DNA of 64,000 nucleotides from Nonomuraea polychroma (GCF_004011505.1 NZ_SAUN01000001.1:11125501-11189500), one strand, 5' to 3'; shown: positions 1 through 8,529, counted from the stretch's first letter. The notes: a model not told the origin generated them from the letters alone. Translations and numbers: made by a program.

Positions 1-241
1 CGATCTTCCGTGCGTCGCCCAGCGTCTTTGCGAAGCCGGCGTCTTCGTCGCCCGCGGCCTCCCGCTCCGGCCACGCTCCGGCGAAGCTGTCGTAGGTCTT
101 GCGCCCCAGGAGCAGGGTGTCGGCCATCTGCGCGGTCACGGCGGCACCCATCTCGTCGTTGAAGTACGGGAAATGCCACTCCGACGGCTCCTCGACGACC
201 CCGTCGAGTGAGATGAACAGGCTTGCGATGATCGTCCTCAT
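1..241 (-). CDS. Dihydrofolate reductase family protein (RibD C-terminal type), partial
   Basis: The gene runs off the left edge, so only about 80 N-terminal residues are visible. They start MRTIIASLFISLDGVVEEP and contain the LLGRKTYDSFAGAWP segment typical of the RibD C-terminal/DHFR-like fold, which binds NADPH. These stand-alone actinomycete proteins are usually annotated as dihydrofolate reductase family members, and their physiological substrate is mostly unknown. The ATG is preceded by GGAGGACC, a good ribosome binding site. Family assignment is confident; function is not. Confidence 0.8.
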   Translation of the reverse strand, partial: MRTIIASLFISLDGVVEEPSEWHFPYFNDEMGAAVTAQMADTLLLGRKTYDSFAGAWPEREAAGDEDAGFAKTLGDARKI

Positions 242-391
242 GATGGTCCTCCAAGGAAGGGGCGGGGGCCGTCCTGCCCGCCGTTCTGATGTGCCTGTAG
301 CCTCGCGGACCTTGGTTACGGATCGCTTAAGGTCTTCCTTTGGGACGGGCGGCGACGAGACGTCACGAACCCAGAAGGTGGAGTGTGCGTG

Positions 392-1123
392 TCACAGGCC
401 GCCGTCCCTCTGCTGAGCAGGCGAGCAACAACCGTCCGAGCAACCGTCGGTCTCGGAGACCGTGCTGCCGGACGTGGTGGCGACTGTGGGAACGGCGCAG
501 CAGGCATCCCCGCGCCAAGCCTCGCGGCCTTCCTTGACCGCCACGGCGGCGATGACCAAGGCGGCGATCGGGTCGGCCCAGGACCAGCCGAACAGGCTGT
601 TGAGCGCCAGCCCCACCAGGAGAACGCCCGACAGGTAGGTGCAGAGCAGGGTCTGCTTGGAGTCGGCCACCGCCGAGGCGGAGCCGAGCTCGCGGCCGGC
701 CCGGCGTTGGGCGTACGACAGGAACGGCATGACAAGCAGCGACAGGGCGGCCAGGATCAGGCCGGGAGTGGAGTGCTCGGCCTCGCCGACGCCGAGCAGG
801 GCGCGTACGGCGTCGAAGGTGACGTAGGCCGCCAGGGCGAAGAAGGAGATCGCGATGACTCGCAGCGCCGTCTTCTCCCGGCGTTCATGGTCGGTGGCGG
901 CGAACTGCCAGGCCACCGCGGCGGCCGAGGCGACCTCGACGACGGAGTCGAGCCCGAAACCGATGAGGGCGGCGGAGGAGGCGATGGTGCCGGCGGTGAT
1001 GGCCACGATCGCTTCGATCACGTTGTAGGTGATGGTGGCGGCCACCAGCAGCCGGATGCGGTGCTGCAGCAGTGCGCGCCGGGCCGGGGACGGGCCGAGG
1101 CCGGGCAGGTTGATCGCGCTCAT
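392..1123 (-). CDS. Cation diffusion facilitator (CDF) metal exporter with Cys-rich tail
   Basis: A 243-residue membrane protein of the cation efflux superfamily, expected to export divalent metal by proton antiport. The visible CDF hallmarks are GFGLDS (Asp59) in the second membrane segment and ADSKQT (Asp154) in the fifth. There is no long cytoplasmic C-terminal domain. Instead the tail carries five cysteines (about residues 208, 209, 228, 232, 233), which could bind soft metals. It follows the ArsR gene with a 4-bp ATGA overlap, so the two are one operon. Because the regulator has CmtR-type cysteines, cadmium or lead is the likeliest substrate; that is inference. Confidence 0.85.
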   Translation of the reverse strand: MSAINLPGLGPSPARRALLQHRIRLLVAATITYNVIEAIVAITAGTIASSAALIGFGLDSVVEVASAAAVAWQFAATDHERREKTALRVIAISFFALAAYVTFDAVRALLGVGEAEHSTPGLILAALSLLVMPFLSYAQRRAGRELGSASAVADSKQTLLCTYLSGVLLVGLALNSLFGWSWADPIAALVIAAVAVKEGREAWRGDACCAVPTVATTSGSTVSETDGCSDGCCSPAQQRDGGL

Positions 1124-1527
1124 GTCACCACATCCCCCGCGGCAAGCCTGACGCCGTCACCTGGGCGGCCGGCGCCGGGGGCGGGGCAGAGCGTGACGGC
1201 GTGGCCGGTGGCGGCCAGTAGCTGCTCGGCGGAGGTGAGCAGGTCCATCAGCTCGGGTCTGGTCAGGGAGTAGAAGGACTGGCGGCCTTCGGCGCGGTAG
1301 TCGACCAGGTGGCAGTCGCGCAGGCAGGCCAGGTGCTTGGAGACGGTGGACTGGGCCAGGCCGAGCTCGGTGGTCAGGTCCACCACGCGGGCCTCGCCGC
1401 GGGCCAGGCGTTGCACGATGCGCAGCCGGTTCTCATCGGCCAGGGAGTGGAACAGTGCCGCCGCCGGAGGGATGCCGGCGGCGATGTCAACACTGACGCA
1501 GGGGCCGGCATCACTATCAATCGCCAT
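1120..1527 (-). CDS. ArsR/SmtB-family repressor, CmtR-like Cd/Pb sensor
   Basis: A 135-residue winged-helix repressor with the recognition helix in LGLAQSTVSKHLACLRDCHLV. Cys68 and Cys72 lie in that helix and Cys114 near the C-terminus. The spacing 4 then 42 is close to the Cys57/Cys61/Cys102 ligand set of mycobacterial CmtR, which senses Cd(II) and Pb(II). The ATG at 1527 is chosen because a longer reading frame upstream would run through the promoter. It is translationally coupled to the CDF exporter and divergent from the ACR3-type gene. Repression in the absence of metal is expected from the family. Confidence 0.85.
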   Translation of the reverse strand: MAIDSDAGPCVSVDIAAGIPPAAALFHSLADENRLRIVQRLARGEARVVDLTTELGLAQSTVSKHLACLRDCHLVDYRAEGRQSFYSLTRPELMDLLTSAEQLLAATGHAVTLCPAPGAGRPGDGVRLAAGDVVT

Positions 1528-1556
1528 ATAGCGATTATAGTCAGAAGCGGCTATAT
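1526..1556. promoter_or_regulatory. Probable ArsR operator between divergent metal genes
   Basis: A perfect inverted repeat, ATATAGC at 1526-1532 and GCTATAT at 1550-1556, separated by 17 bp of AT-rich sequence that stands out from the GC-rich surroundings. It overlaps the ArsR start codon and lies about 50 bp upstream of the ACR3-type gene. ArsR-family repressors bind such AT-rich dyads, so it could control both directions. Confidence 0.6.
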
Positions 1557-1606
1557 CATCGCAAGCGCGTGGCTGCACGGACGGCCGCTGGGCAAGGAGG
1601 AGCGCG

Positions 1607-2588
1607 GTGACGCGGCAGGCGCGGGCCCGGGGACTGGTCGCCGGGATGGAACGGCACCAGGTCGCCATCTATGTGGCGGCGATGGTGGTCGGCGCCACAG
1701 CGGGCTGGGCGGTCCCCGCGCTGGGGCCGGTGCTGGAGCATGTGATCAACCCGGTGCTGGCGGCGTTGCTGTACGTGACGTTCCTGCAAGTGCCCGCGGC
1801 CGAACTGGTGCGCTCGCTGCGATCAGGCCGCTTGCTGGCGGCGGCGCTGGTGGTGGACTTCGCCGTGGTGCCGCTGGTGATCGCGGCGATGTTCGTCTTT
1901 CTTCCCGGTGACCCGGCCCTGAGGCTGGGGGTGTTGCTGGTGCTGCTGACGCCGTGCGTCGACTACGTGATCGTGTTCACCGGGCTGGCCGGGGGCAGCA
2001 GCAGGCGACTGCTGGCCGCGACGCCGCTGCTGCTGCTCGTCCAGATGATCCTGCTACCGGTGCTCCTGGTGGCCTTCATGGGCGCCGACCTGGCCGGCAT
2101 TGTGGAGGCGGGGCCCCTTCGTCGAGGCGTTCGCGGTGCTCATCGTGCTTCCGCTGGCGCTGGCGTGGCTCACCCAGGCGTGGGCGGTCCGGCGTCCGGT
2201 GGGCCGGACCGTCGCCGAGGCGGCGGGCACCATGATGGTGCCGCTCATGGCGGCCACCTTGCTCACCGTGGTGGCCTCCCAAGTGGCCAAGCTCGATGGC
2301 AACGTGCTGGCGGTGGCCCCGGTGGTGCCGTTCTACGTGGTGTTCCTCGTCGTGATGGCGTTCGCCGGCCTGGCCGTCGCCCGCCTGTTCCGGCTCGATG
2401 CGCCATCGAGCCGGGCCGTCGTGTTCACCGGCGCGACCCGCAACTCCCTGGTCGTGCTACCGCTGGCGCTGGCGCTGCCCGACACGCTGGCCGTCGCGGC
2501 GGTCGTGGTCGTCACCCAGACCCTGGTCGAGGTGGTCGGCATGGTGATCTACGTGCGGGCGGTACCCAAGCTGGTGCCCCAGCGGTGA
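1607..2588 (+). pseudogene. ACR3/bile-acid-symporter-type arsenic resistance permease, frameshifted
   Basis: About 327 codons of a ten-helix permease of the ACR3 arsenite exporter group, split by one frameshift. The first part starts at GTG 1607 behind AAGGAGG and contains LLTPCVDYVIVFTGLAGG, with the conserved transport cysteine of the family. It leaves frame in the run GGGGCCCC at 2110-2117. Removing one base there restores IVEAGPFVEAFAVLIVLPL, which continues to the stop at 2588 with ATRNSLVVLPLALALP. As written the protein would be truncated after about 170 residues. A homopolymer sequencing error is as likely as a real mutation. Confidence 0.75.
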
Positions 2589-2604
2589 TGCTCCGAGGGC
2601 CGGG

Positions 2605-3036
2605 TCAGGCCTGCCGGAATCTGTGGACCCTGCCGCCTGGATCGGTGGCGACCTCCAGGCCCTGTTGGTTCAGCCGCTCGCGGAAGTCGTCGAAGGTCTT
2701 CAGCGCGGTATCGGGCAGTTGATAGAACTCCTCCAGGATGGCGCGGGCCATGTCGTTGTCGGGGACGGCGCCGTCCCACAGCACTTGATCGCCCTCGGTG
2801 GTGATCTCGTAGGCGAAGAACGCGCAGCACGCCTTCTCCCGGGCGGCCAGATCACGTACCCAGGCCTCTACGCCGGGATCGGCGCGGAAACGGAAGCGGA
2901 TGCCCTCGGCGGTCCGCTCCCTGCCGAGCAGAGCCTGGCTGAAAAGCCGCTGATATTCGGCGATGCGCTCCGCCTCGGTGTCGCGGGCGTCGGTCATGTC
3001 GCAGACGATCGGGGTGGAGGCGTGGGGAATGTCCAT
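2605..3036 (-). CDS. Conserved CC-motif protein of MerR-controlled metal loci
   Basis: A 143-residue soluble protein with no enzyme domain I can name. Its distinctive part is REKACCAFFAYEI around residue 78, an adjacent cysteine pair after a basic helix. Similar CC-x-F segments occur in small actinobacterial proteins encoded beside MerR-family metal regulators, so metal binding or buffering is a reasonable guess. The ATG at 3036 has AAGGAGC nine bases upstream. It is divergent from the merR-type gene and its promoter has the overlong spacer with a dyad that MerR activators use, so it is probably the main metal-induced target here. Confidence 0.7.
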   Translation of the reverse strand: MDIPHASTPIVCDMTDARDTEAERIAEYQRLFSQALLGRERTAEGIRFRFRADPGVEAWVRDLAAREKACCAFFAYEITTEGDQVLWDGAVPDNDMARAILEEFYQLPDTALKTFDDFRERLNQQGLEVATDPGGRVHRFRQA

Positions 3037-3070
3037 GCTCTGCTCCTTGTGCCAGGTTGCCGTTGACGCC

Positions 3071-3102
3071 ACCATAGAGTCTGGACCTGACTCCAGAGTC
3101 AA
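3071..3102 (-). promoter_or_regulatory. MerR-type promoter with dyad in long spacer
   Basis: Read on the minus strand, a -35 TTGACT (3097-3102) and a -10 TATGGT (3071-3076) are 20 bp apart, longer than the optimal 17. Between and across them lies the dyad GAGTCTGGA-N6-TCCAGAGTC (8 of 9 positions pair). An overlong spacer with a central dyad is the signature of promoters untwisted by MerR-family activators. It points at the CC-motif gene. Confidence 0.75.
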
Positions 3103-3113
3103 GAGGTGAAGCG

Positions 3114-3491
3114 ATGAAAATCGGGCAGGTGGCCGAGGCGGCAGGAGTCAGCGTGGACACGGTCCGCTTCTACGAACGGCGCGGCGTGCTCCCGGCGGCC
3201 GAACGCAGGCCGTCGGGCTATCGGATCTTCGACGCCGGGGCGGTGGAGCGTATCCGCATGGCCAAGGCGCTGCAGGAACTGGGCTTCACGCTCGATGAGG
3301 TCATCGACGCCATGGCCGCGCACGACGGGGGCGGAGCGACGTGTGAGAGCGAACGCTGGCGGCTGGAGTCGGTGGTCGACCGGATCGACGCCAAGATCGC
3401 CGACCTGATGCGGGCACGGCGCAACGCCGTCGAGGGCTTGGAGGACTGCCGGGCGGGTCGATGCCGACTCGTCCCATCTCGCCAGAGGTAA
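3114..3491 (+). CDS. MerR-family metal-responsive regulator
   Basis: A 125-residue regulator with the MerR winged helix (MKIGQVAEAAGVSVDTVRFYERRG) and a dimerisation helix. Cys77, Cys112 and Cys117 are present. The 35-residue spacing of the first two equals Cys82/Cys117 of MerR and Cys79/Cys114 of ZntR, so it should bind a thiophilic divalent metal between subunits. The last two are closer together (5) than in MerR (9), so the metal cannot be named from sequence. It sits between its divergent target and the cadD-type exporter 67 bp downstream. Confidence 0.9.
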   Translation: MKIGQVAEAAGVSVDTVRFYERRGVLPAAERRPSGYRIFDAGAVERIRMAKALQELGFTLDEVIDAMAAHDGGGATCESERWRLESVVDRIDAKIADLMRARRNAVEGLEDCRAGRCRLVPSRQR

Positions 3492-3558
3492 CCCCTGACG
3501 CCCGACCGTCGTGGGTGGGCGGGGCAGGAAGACATGTCGTCGGGTAGGTTCGCGGGCC

Positions 3559-4164
3559 GTGGACGGGATCGCAGGAACCTTAGCGGCGGCGGCCGGAATG
3601 TTCGCCGGGACCAACATCGACGACATCATCGTGCTGACGGTGCTGTTCCTGTCCTGGCGGGCGAACGCGAAACCGCGGCCGTGGCAGATCTGGGCCGGGC
3701 AGTACACCGGGATCGCCGTCCTGGTGCTGGTGTCGGTGGTCGCGGCGCTCGGGTTGACGATCGTGCCTGAGGACTGGGTCGGCCTCCTGGGGTTCATCCC
3801 CTTCGCGCTCGGCGTCAAGGGCCTGGTCTCAGCCTTCCGGGCTCGTGGCGACGGCCAGGATACGTCCTCGGTGGTCGCGTCTGGGGTGGCGTCGGTGGCC
3901 GGGGTGACGATCGCCAACGGCGCCGACAACATCTCGGTCTACACCCCGGTGTTTCGCACCATCGGCACCGGGCCCACATTGGTCACCATCGCCGTGTTCG
4001 CCATCGGGGTGGCGCTATGGTGCGCGGCCGGTTCATGGCTCGGCTCTCATCGGAAGATCATCGACCTGATCGAACGGTACGGCCACCTGCTCGTGCCCGT
4101 CGTCTTCATGACCATCGGGATCGTGATCGTCGTGGAGTCCGGCGTCATCGCCAAGATCTCCTGA
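3559..4164 (+). CDS. cadD: CadD-family cadmium resistance exporter
   Basis: About 201 residues with five predicted membrane helices. It carries the family signature MFAGTNIDDIIVLTVLF near the N-terminus and GVTIANGADNISVYTPVF in the second half, a LysE-superfamily arrangement. CadD proteins confer cadmium resistance in Gram-positive bacteria. GTG 3559 is preferred because it puts the first helix at the usual distance, but no strong ribosome binding site is visible and a GTG at 3511 is possible. Position directly after the MerR-type gene suggests shared, metal-dependent expression. Confidence 0.8.
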   Translation: MDGIAGTLAAAAGMFAGTNIDDIIVLTVLFLSWRANAKPRPWQIWAGQYTGIAVLVLVSVVAALGLTIVPEDWVGLLGFIPFALGVKGLVSAFRARGDGQDTSSVVASGVASVAGVTIANGADNISVYTPVFRTIGTGPTLVTIAVFAIGVALWCAAGSWLGSHRKIIDLIERYGHLLVPVVFMTIGIVIVVESGVIAKIS

Positions 4165-4337
4165 TTTCCGGCTTATGGACATACATAATCTCCCTTTTTG
4201 TCGCAGAAAAAGCACGTTCCAAGTCCGTGATGCAACAGATACATCCTAAATCTTCCCTATTGTGTGGATTGATTAATACGTTCGGGAACGCGCGCATTCT
4301 CGACCCGGGTCATCCCTCCACGTTCCGAGGAGCAAGC

Positions 4338-5894
4338 ATGCGTTCCCGACTGCACAAGGGCGTTCTCGGCGCCTTAACCGCGGTTGCCGTGGCGATATCC
4401 CCGCTGGCATTCGCCGGCCCGGCCGCCGCTCAGCACGGCGACGACTACGCCGTACGCAAGCTGGTTGAAGCGGTTTCCGGCAAGAACGTCAAGAAACACC
4501 TATGGGCTTTTCAGGCGATCGCGGACGCCAACGGCGGGACCCGCGTCTCGGGCACGCCGGGCTTCGACGCCTCCCGTGATTACGTGGCGCGTAAGCTCCG
4601 CGGCGCCGGGTACGACGTGACGATCCAGCCGTTCGAGTTCACCTTCGACGGCTACAGGACACCGCCCGCGCTCAAGCGGACCAGCCCGGACCCGAAGACG
4701 TACACGTACGGGTTCTTCAGTGACTACGTGGCGATGGGCGACTCGCCCGCGGGCGCGGTCAGTGGCACGGTCCAGGCCGTGGACCTGGTGCTGCCGCCCG
4801 GGCCGGCCGCCAACACCTCGACCTCCGGCTGCGAGGCGAGCGACTTCGCCGGATTCGTCGCCGGCAACATCGCGCTCATGCAGCGCGGCACCTGCAACTT
4901 CCGCATCAAGGTCGAGAACGCCATCGCGGCGGGCGCGGCCGGGGCCATCGTGTTCAACGAGGGGCAGGAAGGCCGCACCGAGGTGGACTTCAACCCGGTG
5001 CTCGGCGGGCCCGGCATCACGATCCCGTCGTTCTTCACTCGTTTCTCCGTCGGCCAGGAGCTGGCGGCCGCGGCGGGGACGACGGTGCAGATGAACTGGG
5101 ACCCGATCGTCGAGACCCGGACGACGTACAACGTGATCGCCCAGACCAAGAAGGGCAACCCGGACAACGTCGTGATGCTCGGCGCCCACCTCGACAGCGT
5201 CCAGGAGGGGCCCGGCATCAACGACAACGGCTCGGGCAGCGCCGGCCTCCTGGAGGTCGCGCTCCAGGCCGCCAACATCAGGCCGAAGAACCAGCTGCGC
5301 TTCGCCTTCTGGGGCGCGGAGGAGTTCGGCCTGCTCGGCTCCGAGCATTACGTCGCGTCGCTGACGGCGGAGGAGCGGGCCAGGATCACCCTCTACCTCA
5401 ACTTCGACATGATCGCCTCGCCGAACTACACGTTCGGGATCTACGACGGTGACGGCGACGCGTTCGGCACCGCGGGCCCGCCCGGATCGGACGTGATCGA
5501 GGAGGACTTCGAGAAGTTCTTCGCCGGGCGCGGGCAGCCGTACAAGGCGACGGCGTTCACCGGCCGCTCCGACTACGGACCGTTCATCGACGTGGGCATT
5601 CCGTCGGGCGGGTTGTTCACCGGGGCCGAGGAGCTCAAGACCGAGGAGGAGGCCGCGATCTTCGGCGGCACGGCCGGCGTCCCGCTCGACCCCTGCTACC
5701 ACAGCGTCTGTGACACGATCAAGAACGTCAACGACAAGGCGCTCGACGTCAACTCCGACGCGATCGCGGCACTGACCGCGAAGTACGCGTTCAGCACCGG
5801 GACGATCCCCACCGATCCGGCGCCCACCGTCGCGGCCCAGCGCAGCGACGCCAAGCACACCCACACGCACAAGCCCGCCGACTCGGCGAGCTGA
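4338..5894 (+). CDS. Secreted M28 zinc aminopeptidase with PA domain
   Basis: A 518-residue exported peptidase. A Sec signal peptide (MRSRLHKGVLGALTAVAVAI, cleavage near AAA-QHG, residue 31) is followed by a protease-associated insert (about 140-250, with the FAGFVAGNIALMQRGTC signature) and the M28 catalytic fold. The two-zinc site is complete: His284, Asp296, the Glu328/Glu329 pair in WGAEE, Asp357 and His455. It resembles Streptomyces leucyl/Phe aminopeptidases. The His-rich tail HTHTHK is unusual. The ATG has CCGAGGAGC upstream. The next gene is a paralogue, so the pair probably arose by duplication. Confidence 0.92.
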   Translation: MRSRLHKGVLGALTAVAVAISPLAFAGPAAAQHGDDYAVRKLVEAVSGKNVKKHLWAFQAIADANGGTRVSGTPGFDASRDYVARKLRGAGYDVTIQPFEFTFDGYRTPPALKRTSPDPKTYTYGFFSDYVAMGDSPAGAVSGTVQAVDLVLPPGPAANTSTSGCEASDFAGFVAGNIALMQRGTCNFRIKVENAIAAGAAGAIVFNEGQEGRTEVDFNPVLGGPGITIPSFFTRFSVGQELAAAAGTTVQMNWDPIVETRTTYNVIAQTKKGNPDNVVMLGAHLDSVQEGPGINDNGSGSAGLLEVALQAANIRPKNQLRFAFWGAEEFGLLGSEHYVASLTAEERARITLYLNFDMIASPNYTFGIYDGDGDAFGTAGPPGSDVIEEDFEKFFAGRGQPYKATAFTGRSDYGPFIDVGIPSGGLFTGAEELKTEEEAAIFGGTAGVPLDPCYHSVCDTIKNVNDKALDVNSDAIAALTAKYAFSTGTIPTDPAPTVAAQRSDAKHTHTHKPADSAS

Positions 5895-5905
5895 CCTCCG
5901 CCACC

Positions 5906-5934
5906 GGCGCCCGCACCCGCGTGGTGCGGGCGCC
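5906..5934 (+). terminator. Intrinsic terminator between the two peptidase genes
   Basis: A perfect 12-bp stem, GGCGCCCGCACC (5906-5917) with GGTGCGGGCGCC (5923-5934), and a 5-base loop, starting 11 bp after the first peptidase stop. There is no long T-run, as is usual in GC-rich actinomycetes. Confidence 0.75.
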
Positions 5935-6042
5935 TTCCGCTGTGCGGCACTGCACCTCTAGGCGAGCCCCTTTTGCGGGGTTACGTTCCTTACAGCACCA
6001 TCTCGGGATCTTCCGCCCTCGACCTCGGATGGAGGCGCCGCC

Positions 6043-7548
6043 ATGCTGCTCACCTGCAGAAAAGGCGTCATACTCACAGCGATCGCCACTCTCCTGTTAT
6101 CCCTGCCGGCCGCGCCCGCTCAGGCCGCAGCCCCGCCGGACATCCCACTGGCCAACGTGAAGGCGCACCTGGCCCAGTTCCAGTCCATCGCCAACGCCAA
6201 CGGCGGCACCCGAGCCCACGGCCGCCCTGGCTACCTGGCCTCCGCCAACTACGTCAAGGGGCTGCTGGACGCCGCCGGATACACCACGACGCTCCAGTCC
6301 TTCACCTACAACGGCGCGACCGGCTACAACGTCATCGCCGACTGGCCCGGCGGGAATCCCGACGACATCCTGATGGTCGGCGCGCACCTCGACAGTGTCA
6401 CGGCCGGCCCCGGCATCAACGACAACGGCTCGGGCAGCGCGGCCATCCTGGAGAGCGCCCTCGAGGTGTCCCGTCAGGCGCTCCAGCCCACCAAACACCT
6501 GCGTTTCGCCTGGTGGGGCGCAGAAGAGCTGGGCCTGCGCGGATCGCAGTTCTACATCAACAACCTGCCGGCCGCCGAACGCGCCCGCATCAAGGGGTAC
6601 TTGAACTTCGACATGGTCGGCTCTCCCAACGCCGGATATTTCATCTACGACGGCGACAACTCGGACGGCACGGGTGCCGGTCCAGGACCTGCCGGATCGG
6701 CGGCGCTGGAGCAGACCCTCCAGAGCTACTTCACCTCGATCGGCGTGCCGACGCGGGGCACCGACTTCGACGGCCGCTCCGACTACGGGCCGTTCATCGC
6801 CGTGGGCATCCCGGCGGGCGGCACGTTCACCGGTGCGGAGGGCATCAAGTCCTCGGCGCAGGCCGCGCTGTGGGGCGGCACGGCCGGGCAGGCGTTCGAC
6901 GTCTGCTACCACCGCGCCTGCGACACGACCGCCAACATCAACGACACCGCGCTGGACCGCAACGCCGACGCGATCGCGCACGCAGTGTGGACGATCGGCA
7001 CGGCCGTGCCACCGGTCGTGGTCTGGCAGGACACCTTCGAGACGGCGACCGGCTGGACCGCCGACCCGAACGGCACCGACACCGCCACGCTCGGCCAGTG
7101 GGAGCGCGGCGACCCCGAGGCCACCACGTCCTCGGGCGCCAAGCAACTGGGCACGACGGTCAGCGGCACGAACGACCTGGTGACCGGCAGACTGGCCGGC
7201 TCGTCGGCAGGCGCCTACGACATCGACGGCGGCGTCACCTCGATCCAGTCGCCGCCGATCACGCTGCCTTCGGCGGGCGCGCTCAACCTGTCTTTGTCGT
7301 GGTATCTGGCGCACGGCTCGAACTCCTCCAGCGCCGACTACCTCAGGGTCCGCGTCGTCGGCAACACCACGGCCACGGTGTTCCAGCAGGCAGGCGCGGC
7401 CACCAACCGCAACGGCTCCTGGGCCACGGCCACCGCGAGCCTGAACGCCTTCGCGGGCCAGACGGTCCGCATCCTCATCGACGCCGCCGACGCCTCCACT
7501 GCCTCACTGGTCGAAGCCGGCGTCGACGACGTCAAGATCACCCGATAG
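6043..7548 (+). CDS. Secreted M28 zinc aminopeptidase with C-terminal beta-sandwich domain
   Basis: A 501-residue paralogue of the preceding peptidase. It has a signal peptide (about residues 1-28) and lacks the PA insert. The zinc and catalytic residues are His115, Asp127, Glu161/Glu162, Asp190 and His290. After the catalytic domain (ending near 315) is a jelly-roll-like extension (about 318-501, starting VVWQDTFETATGWTADPNG and ending EAGVDDVKITR), a kind of module found on secreted actinomycete hydrolases, possibly for substrate or wall attachment. The core resembles Streptomyces griseus aminopeptidase. It is set off from its neighbour by a terminator and likely has its own promoter. Confidence 0.92.
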   Translation: MLLTCRKGVILTAIATLLLSLPAAPAQAAAPPDIPLANVKAHLAQFQSIANANGGTRAHGRPGYLASANYVKGLLDAAGYTTTLQSFTYNGATGYNVIADWPGGNPDDILMVGAHLDSVTAGPGINDNGSGSAAILESALEVSRQALQPTKHLRFAWWGAEELGLRGSQFYINNLPAAERARIKGYLNFDMVGSPNAGYFIYDGDNSDGTGAGPGPAGSAALEQTLQSYFTSIGVPTRGTDFDGRSDYGPFIAVGIPAGGTFTGAEGIKSSAQAALWGGTAGQAFDVCYHRACDTTANINDTALDRNADAIAHAVWTIGTAVPPVVVWQDTFETATGWTADPNGTDTATLGQWERGDPEATTSSGAKQLGTTVSGTNDLVTGRLAGSSAGAYDIDGGVTSIQSPPITLPSAGALNLSLSWYLAHGSNSSSADYLRVRVVGNTTATVFQQAGAATNRNGSWATATASLNAFAGQTVRILIDAADASTASLVEAGVDDVKITR

Positions 7549-7552
7549 CTCC

Positions 7553-7581
7553 TCGGGGGCGCGCGGGGCGACCGCCCCCGA
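7553..7581. terminator. Bidirectional hairpin terminator
   Basis: Nine-base arms TCGGGGGCG (7553-7561) and CGCCCCCGA (7573-7581) with an 11-base loop, placed between two convergent genes (stops at 7548 and 7612). Confidence 0.65.
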
Positions 7582-7611
7582 CCCTGGTCATCGACGTGCG
7601 GTGCCGGCAGG

Positions 7612-8265
7612 TCAGCCGCGGCCGCGTGGTACGCCGTACCAGCGCCAGTTCTCCCGGCGGGGGCGGTCAGGCGTCTCGATGCGTCCGGTGGCCCACAGAA
7701 GGGTCGACCACGGAGTATCGGTGATGGGTACGTCGGGGAACAGCCTCCTCAGGGCCCGCTCACTCAGGTCCTGGGGAGGCTCCAGGACAAGGTGCATTCC
7801 CTGAGCAATGTCGTGCGTGTGGACGAGGGTCTCGACGACGCCCATCGCGGCGAAGCCCTCCGGGTCGGAGGCACCGAAAACGTGCGGGGCCAAGGTGGTA
7901 GGGGCGGCGGTGTCGACGGCGGTTGCGAGCAGTCCGCCGCACGCCTCCACGATGGTCAGGAGTCCCTCAGGCCCTGCCTCGCGGTCGCCGAAGATGACAT
8001 TGGCCGGCCCTTCGGGCCGATCACGCGAGATTCGCAGCGGCACGCGCGGCACGTCCATCGGCTGCGCGAGCCCGAACCGCAGGGCATAGGTGAGCAGGTC
8101 GTCGGCGAGGTGCTCGAGGGTCTCCCAGCACGTCCACTCCAGGTCGCCGGCCCGGACGTGCCATCGGTCCGCAGGGATGCCGGTGAGGCTGTCGACACAG
8201 TGGGCGACGGCCTGGCGCACGTGCTTCCCGCTCACCAGCATGTGCGGCTCTCCGGACTGCGGCAT
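7612..8265 (-). CDS. DinB/mycothiol-dependent maleylpyruvate isomerase-like protein
   Basis: A 217-residue four-helix-bundle protein of the DinB/MDMPI superfamily. Metal-ligand histidines are visible in TLEHLADDLL (about residue 52) and in VHTHDIAQGMH (about 149-151). The superfamily includes metal-dependent thiol transferases and isomerases that use mycothiol in Actinobacteria, but most members like this one have no known substrate. An ATG eight codons downstream (8241) is an alternative start. It stands alone, convergent with the peptidase gene. Confidence 0.75.
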   Translation of the reverse strand: MPQSGEPHMLVSGKHVRQAVAHCVDSLTGIPADRWHVRAGDLEWTCWETLEHLADDLLTYALRFGLAQPMDVPRVPLRISRDRPEGPANVIFGDREAGPEGLLTIVEACGGLLATAVDTAAPTTLAPHVFGASDPEGFAAMGVVETLVHTHDIAQGMHLVLEPPQDLSERALRRLFPDVPITDTPWSTLLWATGRIETPDRPRRENWRWYGVPRGRG

Positions 8266-8529
8266 GCGGCGAGCCTACAAGGCCGGGTCGACGGCTTCAC
8301 GCGAGCCTTCGACTGGCCAGCAGCGCCAGCGCGGGAAGGCCGGCCAGCGCGGCCGTGACGGTGACAGTGGTGCTTCGGGACGGCGCGCAGCGCCGCCAAG
8401 GGCCGCCACCTGGCCGCCCGCCCCGCCCGCCGGCGTCGCGCACCTGCGTGGCGAGGACCTGGCGATGTGGAGAGGCAAAGCCGTCGACGATGTCAGCAAA
8501 CATGAGCAAGCACGTCGCCCACTTTGCGT

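Noticed and set aside
4500..5870. 456-codon minus-strand frame opposite the first M28 peptidase
   Set aside because: Arg/Gly/Val-rich mirror translation; the plus-strand peptidase has a signal peptide and all zinc ligands.
5823..5893. His-rich tail of the first peptidase as a metal-binding domain
   Set aside because: HTHTHK is short and isolated; it may be a chance tail, so it is only noted in the gene entry.
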